From the NCBI GenBank assembly GCA_015062085.1, contig SUVI01000003.1:1-64000 (forward strand): a DNA stretch of 64,000 bases, read 5' to 3'. The stretch is from Planctomycetaceae bacterium. GTDB taxonomy: Bacteria > Planctomycetota > Planctomycetia > Pirellulales > Thermoguttaceae. The position numbers were made by a program, and so were the translations under genes. Below are positions 27,955 through 36,265 of the stretch, piece after piece. How positions within the stretch are numbered: the stretch's first letter is position 1; each line of letters starts with the position of its first letter. The notes beneath the pieces were generated by a model. The model ran no database searches and was not told where the DNA came from. It saw only the letters and a list, made by a program, of their open reading frames with translations.

Positions 27955-28803
27955 ATGAGAGCCAGAATTTTTAGTTTTTCCATTTTTTCATTCCTTCTTT
28001 TCACCGCGGCAGCCTGCCTCCAGGCAACCGAACCTGCGGCACCTTCCGGATCATCGGAAGTGAGCCAGGAAGCGGCTGCTGAAACTCCAGCTTCAGGTAA
28101 ACTGAAGGTCGCGATCTACAGTCTGAGTATGCAGAAAAAACGGATCGCGCATATTCTTGAAGAGGACGGCGCGTTTGAATGTACCCCAGTCAGCGGTGAA
28201 GACATCAAAAACGGCATTCTTGAAGGATTCGATTTCGTTCTTCTTCCCGGAGGCAGCGGTCGCGGTCAGGCAAGATCGATGCAGCCGGAAGGGGTCGCCA
28301 ACCTCAAGAAATTCGTTCATGACGGAAACGGTTACTTGGGGATCTGCGCCGGCGCGTACTTTCCGATGCAGCAGGGATTCCTGAACGGAAACACCAAAAG
28401 CCCGAAATGGCTTCGCGGAGAAGAGCATCTCGATCTTGAATTAACAGAAGAAGGCCTAGAAGTCTTTGGAGAAGAGTTCCGCGGGATCCAGAAAGTCCGC
28501 TACGCTAACGGACCGGTCTTCGACATCAACATCGACCCGAATATGCCGCAGGTCGAGGTCCTGGCGTGGTTCCGAAGTGAAACCGCCAAAAACGGCACAC
28601 CAGCCGGCATTCAGGTCAACTCGCCCGCCATGGTCCGGACGACGTACGGAAACGGAATGCTCATCACGTTCAGCCCGCATCCTGAAAGCAGCGACACACT
28701 GTGCGTTTTCCTTCCGAAAGCCCTCCGCTACATGGCGAAATATCTGAATAAACCGATCCCGGAAAATGCTCCGAATCAGCCGGCAGCGGAAAAGGCAAAT
28801 TAA
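27955..28803 (+). CDS. Secreted BPL_N/ThuA-like protein, copy 2
   Basis: 282 residues. AAGGAGTCCAA precedes the ATG. It is clearly similar to the previous gene along the whole domain (shared phrases include LLPGGSGRG, SMQPEGV, GYLGICAGAYFP, GIQVNSPAMV and TFSPHPESS), with Cys131 as the elbow residue. It has a longer N-terminal linker rich in Ala/Glu/Ser and a Pro/Ala-rich tail. The signal peptide ends near a Cys (TAAACLQ), but the lipobox is poor. It is a tandem duplicate whose partners and substrate are unknown. Confidence 0.75.
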   Translation: MRARIFSFSIFSFLLFTAAACLQATEPAAPSGSSEVSQEAAAETPASGKLKVAIYSLSMQKKRIAHILEEDGAFECTPVSGEDIKNGILEGFDFVLLPGGSGRGQARSMQPEGVANLKKFVHDGNGYLGICAGAYFPMQQGFLNGNTKSPKWLRGEEHLDLELTEEGLEVFGEEFRGIQKVRYANGPVFDINIDPNMPQVEVLAWFRSETAKNGTPAGIQVNSPAMVRTTYGNGMLITFSPHPESSDTLCVFLPKALRYMAKYLNKPIPENAPNQPAAEKAN

Positions 28804-28831
28804 ACGCGCTTTTCCGGCACTAAAAAACAGA

Positions 28832-29100
28832 CTCTTCCGGCAAGTGTGTGACCTGGTCCGCTCTCACCACAGAGAGCGCAGCGCAGAAGAGGCACAGAAA
28901 CACACTGAAAAGAAAAAGGGCGGTGAACGAACCCTGACACGAATTTCACAGAAAATACGAAATGACGCAAATGGATTTTTAAAAATCGAAAATTGTTCGA
29001 GCAGTCTGTTTTTTACTGCTTTTTGCGATAAGATCCGTGTTTCTCTGTGAGTTTTCTGCGGCCTCTGTGGTGAAATGGGTACGCAGTTTCCGGATGAACC
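28832..29100 (+). repeat. MITE-like palindromic repeat, copy E
   Basis: Full-length: starts CTCTTCCGGCAAGTGTGTGACC and ends GGTACGCAGTTTCCGGATGAACC. The shared core includes CCCTGACACGAATTTCAC, an AT-rich centre and TTCTCTGTGAGTTTTC. It abuts the terminator of the phage-derived operon. Confidence 0.8.
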
Positions 29101-29182
29101 AAAAAACAGACGCACCTGAAATTCCATTCCTTGCGGATCCGCCAATACTCGGTATCAGCAGAAAATGGAACATCAGGTGCGT
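29101..29182 (-). terminator. Terminator of the phage-derived operon
   Basis: Arms 29110-29128 and 29164-29182 (ACGCACCTGA with TCAGGTGCGT, ATTCCATT with AATGGAA). On the minus strand the stem is followed by a T-run (29101-29106). Confidence 0.75.
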
Positions 29183-29204
29183 ATTTTATGAAAAAACGGC
29201 TCTC

Positions 29205-30071
29205 TTAAGCCTCCTGCTCGAAAAGCGGAGCGAAATCCGCAGGATCATAGATCGGCTCACCATGATTCTCTAGAATGGCCCATTTCCCGTCGTCCGCCCT
29301 GAAAAAATGATTCCACCCGAACACCGAGCCGCCGTGATGGACCGCCTTTTGCCGAAACGTAAACGTGATAGCCCAGCAGTATGGCGATTCGCCGTCTTCA
29401 AAGGTCGCACGGTAGAGTTTGTTTGCCGACGCACCTTCAAAAAGCAGCGTACCCGGCGGACAGTCCAGAAATTCCGAGGCGTTGACTTTTCCCTGAGTTT
29501 CCTGGATCCGTACCCACGGCGGGTTTTGCACCTGTGACCAGACAATGACGTGAAGTGCCTGCGGGATCCTCTGGATCACCTTGAAATCCTGCGGGACGGC
29601 TTCCTGCGTATCTTCCCAGACCCACCCGGGAGCTGTCGGCAATTCCGTATCGACGGCCTCCCACGAAAGGCGGTACGTCAGGCGCGTTCCGGATTCCGCA
29701 TCGATCCCGAGATCCAGATCCGTTTCCGTCAGTGTCTCATACTTGATCTCCGCCAATGCCCATCCATCGTAGGAATTCAGACCAAGATGAAGCGCCGAGA
29801 TCTCCTGACGGGTGAGCGTCTTCTCATCCGCCGGCTGAAACGTCAGATGGACGGGAAAAACGGAAGGCCGATTCGGATAAAAAGTGGACGTTCGGTAGTT
29901 GAAAATGTCTGAATTTCCTAAAACATCCCGCGCAAAATTTTCCCTATCTTCCCACCGGACAAGAAACTGCCGGACAGCCTGAAATCCCTCTGCCGTGAAA
30001 GATTCTCTCGGCGAGCCGGCCAGTTCAAAAAATGAGACCGTCGTCTGCGGTACAGAAATTTTATTCGCCAT
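29205..30071 (-). CDS. Phage-cluster protein, last gene of the operon, function unknown
   Basis: 288 residues from the ATG at 30071 (AGGGAG upstream); the longer frame lacks support. No signal peptide. The sequence is beta-rich with a C-terminal block GWNHFFRADDGKWAILENHG followed by PIYDPADFAPLF, which recalls terminal proteins of planctomycete prophage operons, but I cannot name a family. Position after the connector-like genes suggests a virion or receptor-contact protein, by inference only. Confidence 0.65.
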   Translation of the reverse strand: MANKISVPQTTVSFFELAGSPRESFTAEGFQAVRQFLVRWEDRENFARDVLGNSDIFNYRTSTFYPNRPSVFPVHLTFQPADEKTLTRQEISALHLGLNSYDGWALAEIKYETLTETDLDLGIDAESGTRLTYRLSWEAVDTELPTAPGWVWEDTQEAVPQDFKVIQRIPQALHVIVWSQVQNPPWVRIQETQGKVNASEFLDCPPGTLLFEGASANKLYRATFEDGESPYCWAITFTFRQKAVHHGGSVFGWNHFFRADDGKWAILENHGEPIYDPADFAPLFEQEA

Positions 30072-30160
30072 GCAAAACTCCCTGAAATAAAAAACAGTGA
30101 ATGAAAATAGAGATCCGCGTTCCCGAACATGAAACGGAACGAAATGAAACACTTAAAGAC

Positions 30161-30730
30161 TCATACCACGCCCCGCGTCCCGGTCAGGAGCAGATCGTAG
30201 GTGAGGAGCGTAGAAGTGAGATTCTGGATCTGGAGTTCATTCCGCGCAGAGGTGACCGTCCAGCTGGATGCCGGATCGCAGAGCACAAAATGACCGCCAG
30301 GCGGCACAACGACATTCACCAGAGTACCGTCCAAAACATTAGACGCGGCCGTTGAACCTGCATTTACCAGAACGAGCGGAGTCATTTCCGAACGATTAAA
30401 AACGTAAAGCGTACAGAGCGACGCAAACCGGATCGGAATACCGTTCCCGTAAACTACTTGGATCATTTCATCCAAATTGAAGATCACCCCGGAAAAAGGT
30501 GCGACCTCTGCATTCTCCAGAAACCAAAGCGCATCTACGGCAGGCGAGTCGGCCGACACAGCATCACTACTGTTTCCCGAAGAAGACGGATCAGAAGCCT
30601 GTACTCCTCCGGAAAATGCAAGATTCCGACGAAAACGTCCCTGAGTTCGTGTCGCAGATCCCGGAGTCGAAAGATCCTGCCAATTCCAGGAAAGCTCTGA
30701 GACCAAACGGGTTTCAAGTGAAATGGACAT
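30161..30730 (-). CDS. Phage-cluster protein, unknown
   Basis: 189 residues. AAGGAG lies seven bases before the ATG at 30730. An N-terminal amphipathic stretch (MSISLETRLVSELSWNWQ) leads into a Ser/Asp-rich segment (SDPSSSGNSSDAVSAD) and a beta-rich C-terminal half (GGHFVLCDPASSW, LQIQNLTSTLLTYDLLLTGT). It could be a decoration or tail-associated protein. No family is recognised. Confidence 0.6.
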   Translation of the reverse strand: MSISLETRLVSELSWNWQDLSTPGSATRTQGRFRRNLAFSGGVQASDPSSSGNSSDAVSADSPAVDALWFLENAEVAPFSGVIFNLDEMIQVVYGNGIPIRFASLCTLYVFNRSEMTPLVLVNAGSTAASNVLDGTLVNVVVPPGGHFVLCDPASSWTVTSARNELQIQNLTSTLLTYDLLLTGTRGVV

Positions 30731-30812
30731 TGGAAAAACTCCTTTTATTTGCCAACAAACTGAAACAAAAAACAAAAAACAAAAAACCAGATACTTTCCT
30801 TCACGCCCCGCC

Positions 30813-31184
30813 TCATTCTCCGAAAGTTCTCTGTTCCCACGCAGCGAGCTCGAGCAGGACTTTCCAGTGGTTTACCTCCAGACACTCCATTTTGGCAGAG
30901 AGGAGCGAGCACTGATTCTCCGGAATAAAAAGATCCTCCGCTTCCTCCCGGATCGTGTCGGCAGCCGCCATACTTGGAAGATGTAGTTCCAAAACAGCTT
31001 CCCACCGCCGCCCGGACGGACCACGATTCGTAACGGAAAACGGCCAGGTCTCCATTGAGGAAATGATACCGTACGGTAATTTTTCGCTAACGGTCATGCC
31101 AAATGTGATCGACTCCACAGGTACGAGAACACAAAACCCCGGAGAAAGACTCCAAACTTCACGGATCTTCTGTGCGATATTCAT
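30813..31184 (-). CDS. Small phage virion protein, possible neck/tail-terminator type
   Basis: 123 residues. A textbook AAGGAGGTAACGCA precedes the ATG, and the start overlaps the previous gene's stop by four bases (ATGA), implying translational coupling. The length, position after an adaptor-like gene and mixed alpha/beta sequence (KLPYGIISSMETWPF, RRWEAVLELHLPS) are reminiscent of minor tail or tail-terminator proteins. The similarity is too weak to name a family. Confidence 0.6.
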   Translation of the reverse strand: MNIAQKIREVWSLSPGFCVLVPVESITFGMTVSEKLPYGIISSMETWPFSVTNRGPSGRRWEAVLELHLPSMAAADTIREEAEDLFIPENQCSLLSAKMECLEVNHWKVLLELAAWEQRTFGE

Positions 31185-31789
31185 TGCGTTACCTCCTTAC
31201 AAAAAATTCTGGAAAAATCAGACCAGACGGCGGCCGGTTTGATCTCAACGACACGAAACATTTGATTCGACGGCGTCATGAAGCAGTCACGGTAAAAAAC
31301 GGGAGTTTCCGGTTCCGCGATATGGATCTCGATGATCTGTTCATGATCCTGCGGCAGGATCTTCGCAGGAATTCCCGGCCGAAACAAAAAGTACTCCGGA
31401 AAAGGCGCCCCGGAAGCATCCAGCTGCCAGCGCGGACGGTAAAGATCCAGCGTTTCCGTCAGCTGAAAATGCCGAAGAAGGTCCACCGTCGTACATTTCC
31501 AGCAGTTTCGGACACTTAAATTCTGAACTTTGGAGACCGTCCATCGTACATTTTGCGAGTCAATGAGCCAATCCCCCGGGATCGGTTCCTTAAAAGAAAG
31601 GGATTTTTTAGGAAAGACCCAAACCGCCTCTTCCATGCCGACTGGGGAAGAATTTTGAACACGCTCCAGACAGGAAAGCCGGAGCGCATCCGCGATCGGA
31701 CAAAAAAGCCCGCTGAGAGGACGCGTCCAGTTCAGCGTTTCTTTCCGGTCAAACACCAGAAAATCTTCTTCAGGAAAAATTTTGTTCAT
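31181..31789 (-). CDS. Phage-cluster protein, possible head-closure or neck protein
   Basis: 202 residues. The start at 31789 is preceded by a GA-rich GAGAGAAATGGA. Beta-rich, with PGDWLIDSQNVRWTVSKVQNL resembling head-closure-type small barrels and a second half (CFMTPSNQMFRVVEIKP) that could be another barrel. The function is inferred from position and is uncertain. It overlaps the next gene by four bases. Confidence 0.6.
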   Translation of the reverse strand: MNKIFPEEDFLVFDRKETLNWTRPLSGLFCPIADALRLSCLERVQNSSPVGMEEAVWVFPKKSLSFKEPIPGDWLIDSQNVRWTVSKVQNLSVRNCWKCTTVDLLRHFQLTETLDLYRPRWQLDASGAPFPEYFLFRPGIPAKILPQDHEQIIEIHIAEPETPVFYRDCFMTPSNQMFRVVEIKPAAVWSDFSRIFCKEVTQ

Positions 31790-31964
31790 CGGAAATTTCC
31801 ATTTCTCTCTTCATGAAAAAAACAAAGTCCATCCGGATGACCGATACATCCGGATCCCAAAATACAAAACAGCTCCATCCCGGTATCCAGAAACGCCAGA
31901 GGTCCGCATGAAAAAACTGCTTCAGGACCGCTGGATATTCCGAGACGGTTCCAACTCCGTCACG

Positions 31965-32180
31965 TCAAGTTCCAGCAGTCGTGCGGATCTCAAATGGTTC
32001 AGCCGCCGCGATCTGCTGGTCACACCAGGTCACAGTCGTCTGAAGCTGCTTTAAGTACGTTTCCCACGAAACCGACTGATTCTCGACGGAATACGTCGGC
32101 TTCGGCGACTGCGTCAGCTCATCGATCATCGCAAGCGTCTGAGCGCGGATCTTCAAAATGGGTGTCAATGGTGAACTCAT
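31965..32180 (-). CDS. Small phage-cluster protein, unknown
   Basis: 71 residues from the ATG at 32180 (AAAGGAATTTTT upstream). Helical N-terminus (LKIRAQTLAMIDELTQ) and WETYLKQLQTTVTWCDQQIAAAEPFEI, resembling the short helical gpW/adaptor-neighbour proteins of siphophages. The upstream extension of the frame runs into repeat copy F and is rejected. 175 bases without a supported gene follow. Confidence 0.6.
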   Translation of the reverse strand: MSSPLTPILKIRAQTLAMIDELTQSPKPTYSVENQSVSWETYLKQLQTTVTWCDQQIAAAEPFEIRTTAGT

Positions 32181-32219
32181 AAAAATTCCTTTCTTTGGAA
32201 CCAAACAGAAAACCAAAAA

Positions 32220-32485
32220 ATCCATCCGGCAGCAACGTACCAGTTTTACCACTGAAAACACAGAAAACTCACAGAGAAACATGGATCTTAACACAAAAAG
32301 CAGTAAAAAACAGCCCGCACGAACATTTTTAAATTTTAAAAAATTCTTTTGCATCTTTTCGTGTTTTCCGTGAAATTCGTGTCAGGACACTTTCCCTGCC
32401 TTCCCCTTTTTCCCATTCCAGTGTGTTTCTGTGCGTTTTAGTATTCTCAGTGGCAAGATTCACGGCTCGGACCGGTACGCGCCAG
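32220..32485 (-). repeat. MITE-like palindromic repeat, copy F, inside the phage cluster
   Basis: Reverse orientation: TCCATCCGGCAGCAACGTACC at 32221-32241, then TTTTACCACTGAAAACACAG, CTCACAGAGAAAC, the AT-rich centre, AATTCGTGTCAGGACAC, TCTCAGTGGCAAGAT and ACCGGTACGC near 32480. It separates two phage genes without breaking either. Confidence 0.75.
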
Positions 32486-32505
32486 CCTGAAACGTCCAGA
32501 GTTTC

Positions 32506-32910
32506 TCAGCGCGTCATGACGCGGAACTGGATCCGCGCAGGAAGACGTTTTTCATCAAGAAGATGAAATTCGTAATCCAGCTGATAAAATCTTCGGGAAA
32601 GCGCAAAAAGCTCCGAACCGCCGATCTCCGGAACGTGCCGAAAATTGAATCCCTCCGAGTCGCAGTCCCACGACGAGTCCATCTGCAGCGCATTGAAAAA
32701 GACGGAATCCAGATCCAGTTCCACCTTCTGCCGTTCCTCGATCGGAGTTAGGACCTCCGGAGAAAGCGGATCCACAAGATACGCGGAATAGTTTCCCGAA
32801 AGCAGTTCCCTGCGCTTGAGAGTTTCGGAATACTCACCGACGACACGCGCCAAAAAAACGGCGGAACTTCCGGGAAAGACCGTTCCGTAAAAAATTTTTG
32901 CCTGAGTCAT
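32506..32910 (-). CDS. Phage-cluster protein, unknown
   Basis: 134 residues from the ATG at 32910, ten bases after GGAGGAGATC. Mixed alpha/beta with YGTVFPGSSAVFLARVVGEYSE and a C-terminal FYQLDYEFHLLDEKRLPARIQF. No family is recognised. It sits between the cysteine-fibre unit and the small helical gene, so a virion role is inferred. Confidence 0.6.
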   Translation of the reverse strand: MTQAKIFYGTVFPGSSAVFLARVVGEYSETLKRRELLSGNYSAYLVDPLSPEVLTPIEERQKVELDLDSVFFNALQMDSSWDCDSEGFNFRHVPEIGGSELFALSRRFYQLDYEFHLLDEKRLPARIQFRVMTR

Positions 32911-33038
32911 GAAAATGATCTCCTCCAATAAAAAGCAGAAACACACCGCAGCCGCCGTCACTCACCAGTACCGCAGGATACCTGAAATGCGAGACTGCGG
33001 TTTCCGAAGCACAAAAACGCGAGACAGCGGCGAAAAAA

Positions 33039-33203
33039 TCACGGACGGATCCGAACTTTCTCCGCCGTCGGCACATGAACGCAGCCCGCAGGAGTCCGTT
33101 TTTTGCGTTCCAGAAGCGGCACGATATACTCTTTAGCATTTTTCCAGCCAAGGACTCGGCGAAAAAAATCCGTGAAAGCAGTGATATTCGGCAAACTACT
33201 CAT
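33039..33203 (-). CDS. 54-residue phage-cluster protein coupled to the fibre gene
   Basis: ATG at 33203-33201 overlaps the TGA stop (33202-33200) of the fibre gene (ATGA), a strong sign of real coupled translation. The product starts MSSLPNITAFTDFFRRVLGW and is basic towards its end (LLERKKRT, EKVRIRP). Function is unknown; it could be a small virion or fibre-assembly factor. Nothing is recognised between its stop and the next gene (32911-33038). Confidence 0.6.
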   Translation of the reverse strand: MSSLPNITAFTDFFRRVLGWKNAKEYIVPLLERKKRTPAGCVHVPTAEKVRIRP

Positions 33204-34189
33204 GATGCAAAGACCCCCGTGATCGGCATGGAATCATCTGCGGCTTCTACGCTCCTCACGGTGTGCTGCGTCTCGCCGTCCGTGCGGTAAATGGTCCACG
33301 ATGAACCATCGACAGAACTTTGGAGCTGCGCGAGAATGACCGTGCAGAGCGAATAGACTGCAGAAACAGCCTCCACATTCGAAATATCGAAACTGAGGAC
33401 TTCCGACGCGATCGTGTGCGGATTCAGCGTCTGAAGGTGAGCGTAGGCATCCGTCAGCGTCATAGCGCTCCCAACAGCGGCAGGGCGATCCGGAATCAGA
33501 TTCGTACGGATCTGGATCGCACTGCAGGAATCCGACAAAGAACGGCATTTCGTTTCGATCGAATCGCATGTCGAATTAATGGTCCCGCACGATGCACTGA
33601 TGGAACCGCACGCCGCATTGATGGAACCGCATGTCGAATTAATGGTCCCGCACGATGCACTGATGGAACCGCACGCCGCATTGATGGAACCGCATGTCGT
33701 GCTGATGCTCCCGCAGGTCGTGTTGATCGAGCTGCACTTCGTTTCGATAGAATCCGCTTTCTGGGAAACGAAATCCAGAACAGACGCAGTCGCCACTCCA
33801 TTCTGGATGGAAGAAACGGAGGCCGGCGAAACATCTACCGTCCCGGTAAGCGTACGTCCGGAAACGCTCCACACGTTGGCCGGGATCGAAGAAACGTCCG
33901 CCTTGAATTCATCCGGGTCATGAAAAACGGCGCAGACCGGCGGAATGACGACTCCCGCAGAACTGCTGGTAACGGAAAGTGCGAGCGTTTCGGCATTCGT
34001 CTCCGAAGCCGTCAGCGTCAGTGCGTAGAGACCGTATCCGATCTCCACGGGAGAATTTGACGCAGACGTCAGAATACTGCCGTTTTTGGAGATCCGGCAC
34101 GTATGGTTCGCGGCATCATTCGTGCAGAGCGAGCCGTCGCTGGAATTCCAGGCTGCGTAGGTCAATGTACAGGTTTGAGCTTTGAGCAT
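33200..34189 (-). CDS. Phage fibre-like protein with cysteine heptad repeats
   Basis: 329 residues from the ATG at 34189 (AGAGGATAAA upstream). The N-terminal ~130 residues form a beta-rich domain (CRISKNGSILTSASNSP, IGYGLYALTLTAS). Then eleven cysteines recur exactly every seven residues (units such as CGSINAA, CGSISAS, CGTINST, CDSIETK), with Ile or Leu three residues after each Cys, giving a Cys/Ile-packed coiled coil. A 63-bp DNA block is perfectly duplicated in this part (33568-33693). The C-terminal ~100 residues form a separate domain. A trimeric fibre role is inferred from this architecture and position after the capsid gene. Confidence 0.65.
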   Translation of the reverse strand: MLKAQTCTLTYAAWNSSDGSLCTNDAANHTCRISKNGSILTSASNSPVEIGYGLYALTLTASETNAETLALSVTSSSAGVVIPPVCAVFHDPDEFKADVSSIPANVWSVSGRTLTGTVDVSPASVSSIQNGVATASVLDFVSQKADSIETKCSSINTTCGSISTTCGSINAACGSISASCGTINSTCGSINAACGSISASCGTINSTCDSIETKCRSLSDSCSAIQIRTNLIPDRPAAVGSAMTLTDAYAHLQTLNPHTIASEVLSFDISNVEAVSAVYSLCTVILAQLQSSVDGSSWTIYRTDGETQHTVRSVEAADDSMPITGVFAS

Positions 34190-34421
34190 TTTATCCTCTG
34201 AAAAAAGCGCGGATCTAAAAGACCCCAAAATGAAGAAAATGAAAATGAAAATGAAATGAAAATAAAATGAAAAAATGAGGCCTGCCGTGAAGCAGGAACG
34301 GGGGAAAACTGGAAATTTGCCGGCAAAATCACGAACGATCCTGAAAAAGCCGAAGGATCCGCCTTCCTTTTCCCGCGAAAAACTGCTTCACAGCCTCAAA
34401 ATTGGCTCTCCGTTAACACGT

Positions 34422-35585
34422 TCAGCCGGTGCAGCAAATGACGCAGCACGGATCCAGAACGGCAGGCACTCCGCGTTCGCTCGCCTTGAATCGCACCAGA
34501 ATGTCCTGCGTGAAACTCGCTTCACTCAGTGAACTCGAACGTGAAACCGTCAAGCCCCAGTTTTCAATGTACGCAAACGCGCGTTTGAAATCGCCGATGA
34601 ACCAGTATTTCGCAGCCTCTTGCGCCGTCACGCCGCTGGCGATGAGCCGATGGTAAGCGTATGGACTGTTCTGAACCGAATAGTCGCCAAAGAGGTTCCG
34701 CATCGCGACCTGCTGCGTTCCGTCTCCATTCGACCAGACCGAATTTCCTGGGTAAAAGACCTGCGCTGCCGTAAACCGTTTGCCAGGCATGACCAGTACC
34801 GCGTTGGGGTTCATGAGGATCGGTTCACCCGTCGTTTTATCGCACATTTCCGCGAAAAGCTGTTCCGCAGCGTCCACATTCGCCCAGTCTTTCAGCTCAT
34901 TGCCGGCAATTCGATTCACCCATGGCCCATCATCGCCTGCGGAGTAGTACGTGTTAAACGTTTCCCCGTTTCTCGTGTAGGTGTTTTTAATGCCTAGAAT
35001 GACGTCTAGGATCCGTTTTTCACGGTCAGCGCCAAGCGTTTCGCCAACTTCCGCCGCCCGTTTCAGCACGAGGCCGGTCTGGTCAAAAAAGACGGCTTCC
35101 CGAGTGACCGGCACGATGAGACCGTGTTTTTCGGTTTCCGGAGTGTCGACATACTCTTCGCCAAATCCGGCATTGGGGTACGCCATTCCCTCTCCGACTT
35201 CCATGGCACTTCCCTGGATCCGCGTCACGCCCGGGATCCGTTCACGGGAAAGACGCGACGGAATGACCGAAACGAGTTTGGAAGCCTTAAACGCCGCCTG
35301 CTCATAGGAATCCCGGATCTTCGCGCTGATGATCCGGCCCGTAATGTTCAGAAACGCCGTCGAATTCACCCCCTCGCTTTCCGTCAAAGCCATTCCGCCG
35401 CACGGATCCAGCGCACGGACCCACTCCGAACCATCCGGGATCAGGGCTTCCGCAAGATCGCGCAGACTGAACTCTTCCGGACGCAGCTGACGGCTTTCGA
35501 TCGCCTCGGCAAGATGCTCCGTCGTCTTCTGGAGTCCATCCAGTTCCACACGACGTTTCAATTCACGGCTATTGATCGATCTCAT
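34422..35585 (-). CDS. Phage major capsid protein
   Basis: 387 residues. AAAGGAAATTTTTC precedes the ATG. The sequence matches the HK97-fold style of capsids found in planctomycete and Mu-like phages: an N-terminal helical arm, then GRIISAKIRDSYEQAAF, REKRILDVILGIKNTYTRNG, NPNAVLVMPGKRFTAAQVFYP and AAKYWFIGDFKRAFAYIENWG (P-domain-like). It lies downstream of protease and decoration genes in the standard head order. Identification rests on order plus sequence character; no search was run. The 34190-34421 gap contains only ATGAAA-type simple repeats. Confidence 0.75.
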   Translation of the reverse strand: MRSINSRELKRRVELDGLQKTTEHLAEAIESRQLRPEEFSLRDLAEALIPDGSEWVRALDPCGGMALTESEGVNSTAFLNITGRIISAKIRDSYEQAAFKASKLVSVIPSRLSRERIPGVTRIQGSAMEVGEGMAYPNAGFGEEYVDTPETEKHGLIVPVTREAVFFDQTGLVLKRAAEVGETLGADREKRILDVILGIKNTYTRNGETFNTYYSAGDDGPWVNRIAGNELKDWANVDAAEQLFAEMCDKTTGEPILMNPNAVLVMPGKRFTAAQVFYPGNSVWSNGDGTQQVAMRNLFGDYSVQNSPYAYHRLIASGVTAQEAAKYWFIGDFKRAFAYIENWGLTVSRSSSLSEASFTQDILVRFKASERGVPAVLDPCCVICCTG

Positions 35586-35677
35586 GAAAAATTTCCTTTC
35601 TGAGCTAAAACAAAATTAAAACAAACAAAACAAAACAAATGAAAATATCTGAAAAAACTTAGATCCGGAAAAGTGTC

Positions 35678-36175
35678 TTAGACTGCGTGATGCGGATCGG
35701 AACCGGGAACTCCGCCGCGAATGACAGTCGAAACGATCGCGGCAAATACCTTTCCGACCGGAACATTTTCCAGATGGACGATGCGCCCAAACGCACATTT
35801 CGCACTCGAGACTGCCACGACGGAAGAACGCTGAAGATGCGTTTGCGCAGCATTCAGATTCGCACCGACGTACGTTCCCAGAATTTCCTGAACGCCGTCC
35901 TGTGTCTCATCATCAAACTCAAACGTCCCCGTCGTTGCGGTCCGAATGGCACTTTCTTTGCCTAGCGGACTGCTTTGCATCGCGATCCCAAGGAATTTCA
36001 GACTGAATGCAGTCTGCGTCCCTGCCAGATCCGTCGATTTCGGAAATTCCGAAGCAGGTTTTGCCATTCCGTCCGAGTCAAGCCAGAGAAGATCCCCGGC
36101 ATGAACGTCCGTTTCAGCAGACACTCGTGCACAGATCGGAGAAGTTTCTCCCCATTTCCAATTCAAACGGTACAT
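35678..36175 (-). CDS. Phage head decoration-type protein
   Basis: 165 residues. AAAGGAG lies eight bases before the ATG. Beta-barrel-like with AGDLLWLDSDGMAKPASEF, SLKFLGIAMQSSPLGK, TTGTFEFD and GTYVGANLNAA, the pattern of capsid-stabilising (DUF2190/gpD-like) proteins that lie beside the major capsid gene. The assignment is partly positional. Confidence 0.65.
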   Translation of the reverse strand: MYRLNWKWGETSPICARVSAETDVHAGDLLWLDSDGMAKPASEFPKSTDLAGTQTAFSLKFLGIAMQSSPLGKESAIRTATTGTFEFDDETQDGVQEILGTYVGANLNAAQTHLQRSSVVAVSSAKCAFGRIVHLENVPVGKVFAAIVSTVIRGGVPGSDPHHAV

Positions 36176-36265
36176 TTTTCGCTCCTTTCCATAAAATCCT
36201 GAACCACTTTTTCTTTCCAGTTAAAAATTTCTGCACAAAATCACACATCTGGGCGTCCCGGAAAA

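Noticed and set aside
31800..31900. 32-codon minus-strand frame between two phage genes
   Set aside because: Its end lies near the next gene, but it has no binding site and no recognisable sequence.
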